Position numbers and translations under genes: made by a program | NCBI GenBank assembly: GCA_963808775.1 | Contig: CAWEGR010000004.1 | Coordinates: forward strand, 62,001-126,000 | DNA from: JACVRW01 sp963808775 | Lineage (GTDB): Bacteria; Actinomycetota; Thermoleophilia; Solirubrobacterales; Thermoleophilaceae | Reading direction: 5' to 3' | Length of the DNA: 64,000 bases | Notes under the pieces: generated by a model | What the model was told of the DNA's origin: nothing | The model's input: the letters and a program-made list of their open reading frames with translations, nothing else | Databases searched by the model: none | Shown: positions 1 through 8,299 of the stretch, in pieces | Position numbering within the stretch: position 1 is the first letter of the stretch | How the letters are laid out: the number at the start of each line of letters is the position of its first letter

Positions 1-1
1 C

Positions 2-469
2 TTCACGGCGCCGCTCGTCGCAGAGCGGGTGCCCGTCCGCGAGCTCGTGTTCGTCAACGCGATGGTCCCGCTGCCCGGCGAGACCGCCGGGGACTGGGGT
101 GAAGGCGTGGGCGCCGAGCGCGAGCGTCTGGCCGCGGCCGAGCGCGGCGGCTACCCGACCGAGTTCGACATCGGCGTCTATTTCTTCCACGACGTCGACC
201 CGGCGCTCGTGGCCGCGGCCGGCGAGCACGAGCGCGACGAGGCGGATGTCGCCTTCGAGGCGCCGTGCGAGTTCCGGGCCTGGCCGCCCGTGCCGATCCG
301 CGCGGTGGCGGGGCGGGAGGACCGCCTCTTCCCGCCGGAGCTCCAGCGCGAGGTGGCGCGCGAGCGGCTCGGCGTCGAGCTCGACCTCGTGCCCGGCGGC
401 CACCTGGTCGCGCTGTCGCGGCCGCGCGAGCTGGCCGCCTACCTGCTCAGCAGCGCGTCGAGCGGCTGA
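2..469 (+). CDS. alpha/beta hydrolase, C-terminal part (cut by window edge)
   Basis: The reading frame is open from the first bases of the window and ends with TGA at 467-469, so the N-terminus with the nucleophile lies outside. The visible part matches the end of an alpha/beta-hydrolase fold protein: a segment PVPIRAVAGREDRLFPPE carries the usual acid residue (D in GREDRLFP) and the later GGHLVALSRP carries the catalytic His in the family's normal position. The substrate cannot be told. The last 31 bases overlap the end of the convergent PolX-like gene. Confidence 0.75.
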   Translation, partial: FTAPLVAERVPVRELVFVNAMVPLPGETAGDWGEGVGAERERLAAAERGGYPTEFDIGVYFFHDVDPALVAAAGEHERDEADVAFEAPCEFRAWPPVPIRAVAGREDRLFPPELQREVARERLGVELDLVPGGHLVALSRPRELAAYLLSSASSG

Positions 470-2049
470 GCGTTGAGCACGTCGGCCGCGCTCGCCCAGC
501 CGCGGCGCGCCGTCATCACGGACAGGATCATGTTCGCGAGCCCGCCGGTCGAGTGCGCGTCGGTCGAGCAGACGATGCGGACGCCCGCGTCGATCGCCTC
601 GCGCACGTGCTCCGCGCTGAGGTCGAGCCGCGGCGAGAGGCCGTTCACCTCGAGCGCGACCCCTCGCTCGCGGGCCAGCTCGAAGACGCGCTCGAGGTCG
701 AGCGCGTTCTCGGGCCTGCGGTTGAGGATCCGCCCCGTCGGGTGGCTGAGACAGCGCACGGCCGGGTTCAGGAGCGCCTCCTCCACGCGCTTCGTCATCT
801 CCGCGCGCGGCATGCGCTGGCCGCCGTGGACGCTCGCCTGCACCCAGTCGAGCTCGGCGAGCACGTCGTCGGGAAGGTCGAGGCTCCCGTCCGGGAGGAT
901 GTCGCACTCGATTCCGCGCAGGATCCGGAAGGGCGCGAGCAGCTCGTTCGCGGCCGCGATCTCGTCGCCCTGCCGGCGCACCTCGTCGGGGGTCAGCCCC
1001 TTGACGGCGCCCACGGCCGGGGTGTGGTCGCAGATCGCGAGGTAGTCGTAGCCGAGCTCGAGCGCGGCGCGTCCCATCTCCTCGACGCTCTGGCGGCCGT
1101 CCGACCAGGTGGTGTGGCAGTGGAGGTCGCCGCGGATGTCCCCCGCCTCGAGGAGCTCGGGCGGATCGCCGTCGTAGGGCAGCTCGCGCAGCTCCGGCGG
1201 CAGCGGTCCGAGCCCGAGCGCCGCGAACACCGCCTGCTCGTCGGGCCCGTCCGGAAGCGGCTCGAGCGCCTCGACGTAGGCGGGCGAGCCCGTCGCGCGC
1301 ACGAGCTCGGTGCCCGCCCGCGCGGGCTCCGCCACCACGAGCTCGATCGGCACGCCCTCGATCGTGAGCCCGACCGCGCGCCTCTCCTCGCGCTCCAGCA
1401 GCACGACGATCTGAGGAAGCGCCTCGAAGCGCGCGAGAACCTCTTCCGGCACGGCGCTCGCGCACACCACGGCGAGCTGCTCGCAGAGGTCGCGCCAGCG
1501 CCGCGGGTCGCCGGCCGGCTCCCCGCCGAGCGCCTCCGCGACCGAGCCGACGAGCTCCCGCCCGGTCGGGAGCAGCAGGCCGCGCCGTGGCCGCGGCTCG
1601 TCCTCGCGCGCGAGCGCCTCGAGCAGGCGCGCCTCCGTCTTCGGGCCCACTCCCGGAGCCTCGGCGAGGCGGCCCGCTGCCGCGGCCTCGCGCAGCTCGT
1701 CGGCCGTGCGGACGCCGAGCGCGCGCGCCATGTCGACCATGCGCCGCGCGCCGATGCCGAGGTAGCGCCCGAGACCGACCAGATCCGGGGCGAGCTCCCG
1801 CTCGAGCTCCTCGAGCTCCTCCATGCGGCCGGTCTCGACCAGCTCGCGCAGCCGCGACTCGATCCCGCGGCCGATGCCCCGCAGGTCGCGTACGCGTCCT
1901 CTCTCGACGAGCTCGGCGACAGGGGCCGGCGCGCTGCGGACCGTCTCGGCCGCGCGCCGATACGCGCGGGCCGTGTAGGGGTTCGCCTCGGCGAGCTCGA
2001 GCAGCGCGGCGTACGCCTCGAGCCGGTCGGCGATCTCCCCGTTCTCCAC
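439..2049 (-). CDS. polX: PolX-family protein with PHP phosphoesterase domain; polymerase site degenerate
   Basis: About 536 residues from a GTG at 2049 (VENGEIADRLEAY). The order is a Pol-beta-like N-terminal 8-kDa/HhH region (about 1-90, hairpins near 54-66 and 130-142), a reduced nucleotidyltransferase region (about 155-265) and a C-terminal PHP domain (about 307-520) beginning GDLHCHTTWSDG, with the metal-binding motifs CDHTP, HGG, HPTGR and STDAH. Family members repair DNA: the palm polymerises and PHP gives a 3'-5' exonuclease. Here the palm motif normally read as AGSxRR...DIDILV appears as AGDPRRWRDLCEQLAVV, so both metal-binding aspartates are missing, and the third Asp position reads PIELVV. 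I infer a nuclease without polymerase activity. A longer ORF reaches 2169, but its extra residues are low-complexity Arg/Ser and overlap the acetyltransferase. Confidence 0.88.
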   Translation of the reverse strand: MENGEIADRLEAYAALLELAEANPYTARAYRRAAETVRSAPAPVAELVERGRVRDLRGIGRGIESRLRELVETGRMEELEELERELAPDLVGLGRYLGIGARRMVDMARALGVRTADELREAAAAGRLAEAPGVGPKTEARLLEALAREDEPRPRRGLLLPTGRELVGSVAEALGGEPAGDPRRWRDLCEQLAVVCASAVPEEVLARFEALPQIVVLLEREERRAVGLTIEGVPIELVVAEPARAGTELVRATGSPAYVEALEPLPDGPDEQAVFAALGLGPLPPELRELPYDGDPPELLEAGDIRGDLHCHTTWSDGRQSVEEMGRAALELGYDYLAICDHTPAVGAVKGLTPDEVRRQGDEIAAANELLAPFRILRGIECDILPDGSLDLPDDVLAELDWVQASVHGGQRMPRAEMTKRVEEALLNPAVRCLSHPTGRILNRRPENALDLERVFELARERGVALEVNGLSPRLDLSAEHVREAIDAGVRIVCSTDAHSTGGLANMILSVMTARRGWASAADVLNAQPLDALLSR

Positions 2050-2053
2050 GTGG

Positions 2054-2551
2054 CTAGGCCCGCTGCGTCTGCGCCAGCACGACCGAGGTCTCGATCTGGC
2101 GCTCCGGGATCGCCCAGTAGGCGGTGAGCAGCTCCCGCGCGCGCTCGCGCGAGACGAGCTCAAAGCCATGGCGGCGGTAGAACGCGATCGCCCACTCGGC
2201 GCTGGCCCAGGTCCCCACGAGCATCGGGCGCTCGGCCCGCTGCGCGATGTGGTCGAGCAGCGCGCCGCCGATGCCTCCGCGCTGGCGCCCGGGCCTGACG
2301 TACGCGTGCCTGATCAGGTCCACCTCGCCGCGCGCCTGTATGCCCATCACGCCGAGCAGCTCGCCGTCCGCCTCGTAGCCCCAGAAGACGACGCCGTCGG
2401 CGATCTCGCTCTCGACCTCGGAAACGGGCATGTAGGGCTCGTGCCAGCGGTCGGCGGGGATGACGCCGCGGTAGGCCTCGGCGGCGGCGTTGACGATCGC
2501 GGCGATCGACTCGCTCTCGGCGGCGCGACATGGCCGGATCGCCGCGCTCAC
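2054..2551 (-). CDS. GNAT-family N-acetyltransferase
   Basis: A 165-residue protein starting at GTG 2551 (VSAAIRPCRAAESESIA). It has the GNAT fold signatures: an acetyl-CoA pyrophosphate loop near RPGRQRGGIGGALL (R/Q-x-x-G-x-G/A), a following ASAEWAIAFYRRHGFE segment typical of motif B, and the early IRPC...I strand. Such enzymes transfer an acetyl group from acetyl-CoA to an amine; the acceptor cannot be predicted. The start overlaps the stop of the upstream LLM oxidoreductase by four bases (GTGA), so the two are probably co-translated. The ORF continues upstream on paper, but that part is the out-of-frame shadow of the oxidoreductase. Confidence 0.88.
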   Translation of the reverse strand: MSAAIRPCRAAESESIAAIVNAAAEAYRGVIPADRWHEPYMPVSEVESEIADGVVFWGYEADGELLGVMGIQARGEVDLIRHAYVRPGRQRGGIGGALLDHIAQRAERPMLVGTWASAEWAIAFYRRHGFELVSRERARELLTAYWAIPERQIETSVVLAQTQRA

Positions 2552-3462
2552 CTCGCGGCCGCCTCGAGCATCTCGCGCAGCTGCGGCTCCGGCACGCCGG
2601 GGGGCAGCACGAGGTCGACGCTGTCCGCGCCCGCCTCGAACCAGGCGGAGATGCCCTCGCCGGCCTCGTCGTAGGTCGCCATGAGGGTGACGTCTCGCGC
2701 GAGCTCCTCCGCGGCGCCCGGGAGCCGCGGCAAGCCCGTGCCGTCGTTCGCCTCGAGCAGGGCGTCGACCCCGTCCGCGTAGCCGAAGCGCTCGCGCAGC
2801 ATGCTCGGATAGAGCGGGCCCATGCGGGTCAGGTACGCGTACAGCCAGCCGGCGGCGATCGTCCGGGCGGCCTCCTCGCTCTCGCCGATCGCGAGCGGGA
2901 CGCTCGGCGCCACGATCGTCGGCGCCGCTCCCTCCCCCGCCGCCTCGCCCTCGGCGAGCAGCGCCCGGCCGTCGTCCATGCGCGAGCGGGCCCAGAGGAA
3001 CGGCACCCACTCGTCCGCCAGCTCGCCGGCGAGGCGGACCGAGGCGGGGGCGAGCGCTGCCAGCATGATCGGGACCGGCTGCTCGGGCGGGGCGCCCAGC
3101 TTGAGCGGGCGCGGGCCCTCGCGCTCGAGCGGCGTGCGCCCGCCCTCGAGCAGCGCCCGTACCGCCACAACCGTCGCGCGCATGCGCTCGGCGGGAGCGG
3201 ACCACGTGAGCCCGTGCAGCCCCTCGACGAGCGGCGGGCTGCTCGCGCCGAGGCCGAGCGCGAAGCGGCCGCCCGAGACGCGCTGGAGCCCCGCCGCGGC
3301 CATGGCGATCGCGGCGGGCGTGCGGCTCCAGACCGGCAGCACGGTGCTGCCGATCCCGATCCGCGAAGTGGCGCCCGCGATCTGGGTCAGCAGGACGACA
3401 GCGTCGTGGGTCCAGCCCTCGGCGCTCCCGAAGCGCACGAGGCCGAGCTCCTCGGCGAGCAC
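2548..3462 (-). CDS. LLM-class (F420/FMN-type) oxidoreductase
   Basis: A bacterial luciferase-like monooxygenase fold protein of about 304 residues from the first usable start, GTG 3462. Signatures are GSAEGWTHDAVVLLTQIAG, the TSRIGIGSTVLPVWSRTP strand-turn typical of F420-dependent LLM enzymes, and GGRFALGLGASSPPLVEG. Actinobacterial members usually use coenzyme F420; the substrate is unknown. The frame upstream of the GTG still encodes family-like sequence (VGAGVTPFQVDADATIRLA) up to a TAG near 3549, but it contains no ATG, GTG or TTG. An ATG at 3539 sits in another frame. The true start therefore lies upstream, either a rare codon such as ATT or behind a one-base sequence error. Confidence 0.85.
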   Translation of the reverse strand: MLAEELGLVRFGSAEGWTHDAVVLLTQIAGATSRIGIGSTVLPVWSRTPAAIAMAAAGLQRVSGGRFALGLGASSPPLVEGLHGLTWSAPAERMRATVVAVRALLEGGRTPLEREGPRPLKLGAPPEQPVPIMLAALAPASVRLAGELADEWVPFLWARSRMDDGRALLAEGEAAGEGAAPTIVAPSVPLAIGESEEAARTIAAGWLYAYLTRMGPLYPSMLRERFGYADGVDALLEANDGTGLPRLPGAAEELARDVTLMATYDEAGEGISAWFEAGADSVDLVLPPGVPEPQLREMLEAAAR

Positions 3463-3591
3463 AGCGAGCCGGATGGTGGCGTCGGCGTCGACCTGGAACG
3501 GGGTGACCCCGGCGCCGACCCGTGCCGTCCCGTCTCCATGGCCCGCAATCTAGGCGGTCAAGGCGGGACGCCGGCGCGCCAAGCACACCGC

Positions 3592-4488
3592 CTATCCGGC
3601 CGGCAGGGTCCAGCTCGGGTCGATCGGCTGCTTGAACGCGATGTGCAGCAGGTCCTGGGTGGTCGCGTCCGTGAAGTAGCCGGGGAGCGCGATCGACCAC
3701 GGCGAGCCCACCTCGTCCGGCCGGAATGCGCTGTGAAGCGTGGACAGGCTCTGCGCAACGCCATATGCGGCGGCGTTCGACGGCGAGACCGCTTCGTCGC
3801 CGACGGCCGTGACGTCGGCCGCGCGCCCCACCCAGTGCATCGACACCGCCCCGCCCGAGACGAACTTCGCCGAGCCCGCGCTCAGCGTCCCGACGGTGAT
3901 CGAGTGGGTTTCCGCGAGCTTCGAGAGCACGGCGACCACACGCGGATCGATCCGCCCCTGCTGGAGGTCGGCTTCGCCTGCGGAGGTCAGGCCGACCTGC
4001 GGATTGGCCAGCAGCGCGAGCGCCTGCGGGCTCGGCGCTCCGCCCGTCCCCTCGACGCCGAACTGGTTCGGATCGAGCGGCTGCTCGTCGGGCCCGGGAT
4101 CAGGCGGCGGCTGGCCGGGTGGAGGCTCCGCGGGTGGGGCCACCAGCCGTATCCGCCTGACGGAAGAGCGGCCGAGCGTCCTGCCGCCCCGGCGGACGAG
4201 CGCGCGCATGCGCCGCACGCCGATTCGCGTGACATCGGGGCATCGAAGCCGGAGCGAGCGGCCACGAAGGCGGGCGCGCGCGACCGTGCGCCAGCCGTTC
4301 GCACGGCGGACCTGAAGCACCACGGACCCCGCGACCCGGCGGTCCACGCGGACTGTCACACGGCAGCGCTCGCCGAGCTCCAGCTGCGGCGGGGCCGACA
4401 GCGTGACGGCGAGCGTGTCGGCGTGTGCCGGGGGCGCCGCGGCTGCGAGCACGACAGCCAGGACGGCGGATATCGCGAGCCCCCTCAT
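3592..4488 (-). CDS. secreted protein with peptidase M15-like C-terminal domain
   Basis: A 298-residue exported protein beginning MRGLAISAVLAVVLAAAAPPAHA, a clear signal peptide with an AHA cleavage site. Residues about 30-130 form a basic, Arg-rich domain of repeated short strands, followed by a Pro-rich linker (PPAEPPPGQPPPDPGP). The C-terminal region holds SMHWVGRAADV (about 216-226), matching the zinc-ligand motif S-x-H-x-x-G-x-A-x-D of M15/D-Ala-D-Ala peptidases, and DLLHIAF (His about 282), the likely third ligand. I infer a cell-wall peptidase or a zinc-binding relative. The much longer ORF in this frame (to 5493) is a shadow of the polymerase gene on the other strand. Confidence 0.8.
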   Translation of the reverse strand: MRGLAISAVLAVVLAAAAPPAHADTLAVTLSAPPQLELGERCRVTVRVDRRVAGSVVLQVRRANGWRTVARARLRGRSLRLRCPDVTRIGVRRMRALVRRGGRTLGRSSVRRIRLVAPPAEPPPGQPPPDPGPDEQPLDPNQFGVEGTGGAPSPQALALLANPQVGLTSAGEADLQQGRIDPRVVAVLSKLAETHSITVGTLSAGSAKFVSGGAVSMHWVGRAADVTAVGDEAVSPSNAAAYGVAQSLSTLHSAFRPDEVGSPWSIALPGYFTDATTQDLLHIAFKQPIDPSWTLPAG

Positions 4489-4569
4489 CGTCCCGACCCA
4501 GCCTAGTCCTGCTCGGCGACGATCGACCGGGCGCGAGGGTTCCGGGCCGCCGTGCCGTAGAACTTCCGC

Positions 4570-5640
4570 ATGGCCGGATCCGACGCGACCTTCCTCGACG
4601 CCGGCGGCCGGGAGCTCCGCGTGTCGAGTCCCGACCGCGTGATCTTCCCCGCCACCGAGCGCACCGGGGATCTCACGAAGCTCGACATCGTCGAGTACTA
4701 CCTGTCGGTCGAGGACGGCATCATGCGCGCGCTCAGGCAGCGGCCGACGACCCTCGAGCGCTGGCCGAAGGGCGTCCATCCCGGCATCGTCCTGTCCACG
4801 CGCGAGCGGGGCGGTGGCGACGCGTTCTTCCAGAAGCGCGTGCCGAAGGGGGCTCCGGACTACCTCGAGACGGCCCGGATCGAGTTCCCCTCGGGCCGCC
4901 ACGCGGACGAGATCTGCCCCACCGAGATCGCCGTCGTCGGCTGGTCCGCCCAGATGGGCACGATCACCTTCCACCCCTGGCCCGTGCGCAGCGCCGACGT
5001 CGACCATCCCGACGAGCTGAGGCTCGATCTCGACCCCCAGCCGGGCACGGACTTCGACGACGCCGTGCGCGTGGCCGCCGAGGCGCGGGCGCTGCTCGGC
5101 GAGCTCGGCTACACCGGCTACCCGAAGACCTCGGGCGGCCGCGGCGTTCACATCTACGTGCGGATCGAGCCGAGGTGGACGTTCACGGACGTCCGCCACG
5201 CCGCGATCGCCTTCGGCCGCGAGCTCGAGCGGCACCTGCCCGGCGAGGTCACCACCAAGTGGTGGAAGGAGGAGCGCGGCGAGCGCATCTTCGTCGACTA
5301 CAACCAGAACGCGCGCGACCGCACCATCGCCTCGGCGTACAGCGTCCGGCCGAAGCCCGGAGCCCCGGTGTCCGCGCCCGTGACCTGGGATGAGCTCAAC
5401 GAGGTCCAGCCGGAGGACTTCAACGTCGAGACGATGCCCGCGCGCTTCGCGGAGGTCGGCGACCGTCACGAGGGCATCGACGACGTGGCGCATTCACTCC
5501 AGCCCCTGCTCGACATGTACGAGCGCGACGAGGAGGAGGGGCGCGGCGGCGACATGCCGTATCCGCCCGACTATCCGAAGATGCCTGGCGAGCCGAAGCG
5601 CGTGCAGCCCTCGCGCGACAGGGACCGCAAGCGCGACTGA
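4570..5640 (+). CDS. LigD-type polymerase/primase (AEP superfamily), stand-alone
   Basis: A 356-residue protein homologous to the polymerase domain of ligase D, an archaeo-eukaryotic primase used in non-homologous end joining. Catalytic features are visible: the metal-binding pair in LRLDLDPQPG (D153, D155), the SGGRGVHIY nucleotide-binding motif (188-196), and FVDYNQNARDRTIASAYSVR (241-260) with the third acidic residue D243. No ligase or nuclease domain is fused, and no Ku gene is adjacent, so it either joins partners encoded elsewhere or acts as a separate gap-filling/priming polymerase. It starts with ATG 4570 and ends one base before the convergent exonuclease III gene. Confidence 0.93.
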   Translation: MAGSDATFLDAGGRELRVSSPDRVIFPATERTGDLTKLDIVEYYLSVEDGIMRALRQRPTTLERWPKGVHPGIVLSTRERGGGDAFFQKRVPKGAPDYLETARIEFPSGRHADEICPTEIAVVGWSAQMGTITFHPWPVRSADVDHPDELRLDLDPQPGTDFDDAVRVAAEARALLGELGYTGYPKTSGGRGVHIYVRIEPRWTFTDVRHAAIAFGRELERHLPGEVTTKWWKEERGERIFVDYNQNARDRTIASAYSVRPKPGAPVSAPVTWDELNEVQPEDFNVETMPARFAEVGDRHEGIDDVAHSLQPLLDMYERDEEEGRGGDMPYPPDYPKMPGEPKRVQPSRDRDRKRD

Positions 5641-5641
5641 G

Positions 5642-6502
5642 CTAGGCCTGCGGGAGCTTCCCCGCCCCGCGCTTCAGGACCGGCGCCGACGGCGGAGGCA
5701 CGACCGGGCCGATATCCCCGTCGGGCGCCTCGTCGAGGTCGACGATGACCGGCGCGTGGTCGCTCGGGCCCTTGCCCTTGCGGGCTTGGCGGTCGATCCA
5801 TGCCGCCGCCACGCGCTCCGCCACGGAGCCGCTCGCGAGGATCAGGTCGATCCGCATGCCCAGGTCCTGGTGGAACATGCCGGCGCGGTAATCCCAGTAG
5901 CTGAAGACCCGCTCGCCGGGCCAGCGCTCGCGCACCACGTCGCGCAGGCCGAGCGCCTGCAGCTCGGCGAGCGACTCCCGCTCGGGCGAGGTCACGTGCG
6001 TCTGGCCGATGTAGGCGTCGGGGTCGAACACGTCGTCGTCGGTGGGCGCGATGTTCAGGTCGCCGCAGACGACGGTGGCCTCGGGCCCAGCCTCGACCAT
6101 CGCGCGCAGCGAGGCCAGCCAGGCGAGCTTGTAGGCGTAGTGCTCAGAGTCCGGCTCGCGCCCGTTCGGGACGTAGACGGACACCACGCGGATGCCGTCG
6201 CAGGTCGCCGACACCGCGCGCGCCTCGGGATGCGGAAAGCCGGGCGCACCCTCGATCCCCTGCACCACGTCGTCGAGGCCGACCCGCGAGAGGATCGCGA
6301 CCCCGTTCCAGGCGGGCTCGCCGTGCAGCGCCACCTCATAGCCGCGCTCGGCGAGCTCGGCGCCGAGGAGCTCGGTGAAGGCGTCGTCCGCGAGCTTCGT
6401 CTCCTGGAGGCAGACCACGTCGGGGCTCCGCTCGTCGAGCCATGGCAGAAGCCGCGGCACCCGCTGCTTGACGGAGTTCACGTTCCAGGTCGCTATGCGC
6501 AC
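5642..6502 (-). CDS. xth: exodeoxyribonuclease III (AP endonuclease)
   Basis: A 286-residue ExoIII/EEP-fold enzyme starting at GTG 6502 (MRIATWNVNSVKQR). Family residues are clear: Asn in TWNVNS, the metal-binding Glu in VVCLQETKLAD, VVCGDLNIAPTD with the catalytic Asp/Asn pair, and the C-terminal PSDHAPVIVDL with the catalytic Asp-His. It cleaves DNA 5' of abasic sites and digests 3' ends. It is convergent with the LigD-type polymerase, so two DNA-repair genes sit tail to tail. Length is normal and no disruption is seen. Confidence 0.94.
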   Translation of the reverse strand: MRIATWNVNSVKQRVPRLLPWLDERSPDVVCLQETKLADDAFTELLGAELAERGYEVALHGEPAWNGVAILSRVGLDDVVQGIEGAPGFPHPEARAVSATCDGIRVVSVYVPNGREPDSEHYAYKLAWLASLRAMVEAGPEATVVCGDLNIAPTDDDVFDPDAYIGQTHVTSPERESLAELQALGLRDVVRERWPGERVFSYWDYRAGMFHQDLGMRIDLILASGSVAERVAAAWIDRQARKGKGPSDHAPVIVDLDEAPDGDIGPVVPPPSAPVLKRGAGKLPQA

Positions 6503-6504
6503 GC

Positions 6505-6600
6505 TCAGAGATCGTACGGATAGTGCGTGAGCGTCTCGCGAAGCTCGTGTCGTACCGACGGGTAGCGGACCGTGTCGCCGTAGAGAAGAAGCGTCGTCAT
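6505..6600 (-). pseudogene. possible N-terminal remnant of an M24 peptidase (31 codons)
   Basis: The short frame MTTLLLYGDTVRYPSVRHELRE ends at TGA 6505 just upstream of xth. Its first part resembles the conserved start of M24-family Xaa-Pro peptidase relatives (LLYGDTxRxPxxRHE), but no catalytic domain follows. It could be a decayed fragment or a chance match; 31 residues are too few to be sure. Confidence 0.3.
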
Positions 6601-6620
6601 CGCTCTAGCATTCCCCGCTC

Positions 6621-8297
6621 GTGCGTACTGCTCTCGTCCTCGCAGCCACCGCCGTCCTTCTGGCCGCGGTCGAGTCACCGGCCCTCGCCCAGGGCTCGGG
6701 GCCGCCAGAGCGGCGCACCGTCGTCCTCGGTCTGCGCACGCCCGCGGGCCTCCTCGCCGCCGCAAGCCGCATTTCAAACCCCACCTCGTCCCAGTATCGA
6801 CGCTTTCTCTCGTTGCGCCAGTACCGCGACCGCTTCGGCGCGAGCGCGGCGGACGTGCGCCGGGTGCGCCGCTACCTGTCGGCGCAGCGCGGCGTGCGCA
6901 GGATCGAGCTCAGCCCGGACCGCTCGAACGTGCTGCTCGTGGTGACCCCCGCGGCGGGTCGCCGGCTCTTCTGCGCCTCCGGTCCGGCGCCCCCGAACGG
7001 CCGCCTCTGCACACCGCGCCCACTTCGCCGCGTCGTGCGCCTCGTGTCGGCCGGCGAGCTGTTCCAGGTCGTCAGGGGCCGAGCGAGCGAGGAGCCGCCC
7101 AGGAGCGCCGGGACGGGCGACTGCGCCGGGGCCGGCGGCGGAGGCACCTTCACGCCGAGCCAGCTTTCGACGGCCTACGGAGTCGACGCCCTTCATTCAC
7201 GCGGCCTCGACGGCTCGGGTATCAGGGTCGTGACGCTGAGCGCCCAGGAGGTCCCCACCGCCGGATTCGCCATCTGGGCGCGCTGCTTCGGGCTCCGGAC
7301 CCCGGCGGTGCGCCAGATCGCCATGCCCGGCGCAACGCGCGACACCGGGACCGCCCCCGAGGAGACGGTGCTCGACGTGGAGGCGCTCGCGGCCCTCGCG
7401 CCCGGGCTCGAGAGCATCACGCCGATCTACGTGCCGCTCGACCAGAACTTCCCGCACTCGTTCGTCGTGTTCATGCTCGGAGCGCTCGACCCCGGCCGCC
7501 AGGGGGGCGAGCTGCCGGACGTCCTCTCGCTCAGCGACGGCGTCTGCGAGAACCGCTTCACGCGCGCGCAGCTGCGCCTCGGACGGCGGCTGCTCGCTCA
7601 GGCCGCCGCCCTCGGGATCAGCACCCTCGCGGCATCGGGGGATCTCGGCTTCCTCGGCTGCGAGACGCCGAAGCCCGGCGCGAACTTCCCGGCCAGCTCG
7701 GCGTTCGCCACGAGCGTCGGCGGGACGGACCTGTCGCTCGGCCCAGGGAACGCGATCGCCTCGCAGGTGGTCTGGTCGACGTTCGCGACCGATTCGACGC
7801 AGGGCGTCGGCAGCGGCGGCGGGCCGAGCGCCACCTGGCCGCGGCCGCGCTATCAGCAGGCGCCCGGCATCGACTCCGAGCTGCAGAGCGGCCGCCCCAC
7901 CCGGCTCGGGCCGGACGTGGCCTCGCTGGGGTCGTTCGTGCCCGGCATATCGGTTTACGACGAGGGCGGCGGCGGCTGGGGGATCGGCGGCGGGACGAGC
8001 ACGGCCACGCCGCTCACGGCCGCGATGCTCGCGCTCGTCCTCCAGCAGGAGCGCGCGGCGGGGCGGCCGGCGCTCGGCTCCCTCCCCGCCCTCCTCTACC
8101 AGCTCGCGCGCGGGCCGGGCTATCACTCGATCTTCTACGACGTAACCGAGGGGACGAGCGCGCCGCGGCCCAGCACGCCGGTCGGCCAGACCCCGGCCGG
8201 CGGCGCTGCGCAGCGCGGCTATGACCTCGCGACCGGCCTCGGCACGCTGAATGCGGCCGCGTTCGCCGACGCCGTCGCGGCGCTCCCCGCCCGCTGA
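6621..8297 (+). CDS. secreted S53 (sedolisin/kumamolisin-type) peptidase
   Basis: A 558-residue preproenzyme starting at GTG 6621 with the signal peptide MRTALVLAATAVLLAAVESPALAQ. A pro-kumamolisin domain follows (about 30-150, with the family phrase NPTSSQYRRFLSLRQYRDRFG). The catalytic domain has the S53 triad: E248 and D252 in EETVLDVEAL (the usual four-residue spacing), the nucleophile S460 in GGGTSTATP, and the oxyanion Asp near D306 (LSLSDGV). The C-terminal calcium-site region (IFYDVTEG) and YDLATGLGTLN are present. These serine-carboxyl endopeptidases are autoprocessed and act outside the cell, often at acid pH. Confidence 0.93.
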   Translation: MRTALVLAATAVLLAAVESPALAQGSGPPERRTVVLGLRTPAGLLAAASRISNPTSSQYRRFLSLRQYRDRFGASAADVRRVRRYLSAQRGVRRIELSPDRSNVLLVVTPAAGRRLFCASGPAPPNGRLCTPRPLRRVVRLVSAGELFQVVRGRASEEPPRSAGTGDCAGAGGGGTFTPSQLSTAYGVDALHSRGLDGSGIRVVTLSAQEVPTAGFAIWARCFGLRTPAVRQIAMPGATRDTGTAPEETVLDVEALAALAPGLESITPIYVPLDQNFPHSFVVFMLGALDPGRQGGELPDVLSLSDGVCENRFTRAQLRLGRRLLAQAAALGISTLAASGDLGFLGCETPKPGANFPASSAFATSVGGTDLSLGPGNAIASQVVWSTFATDSTQGVGSGGGPSATWPRPRYQQAPGIDSELQSGRPTRLGPDVASLGSFVPGISVYDEGGGGWGIGGGTSTATPLTAAMLALVLQQERAAGRPALGSLPALLYQLARGPGYHSIFYDVTEGTSAPRPSTPVGQTPAGGAAQRGYDLATGLGTLNAAAFADAVAALPAR

Positions 8298-8299
8298 GC

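Noticed and set aside
265..2127. 620-residue plus-strand frame opposite the PolX gene
   Set aside because: Arg/Ala-rich shadow frame without motif or ribosome site.
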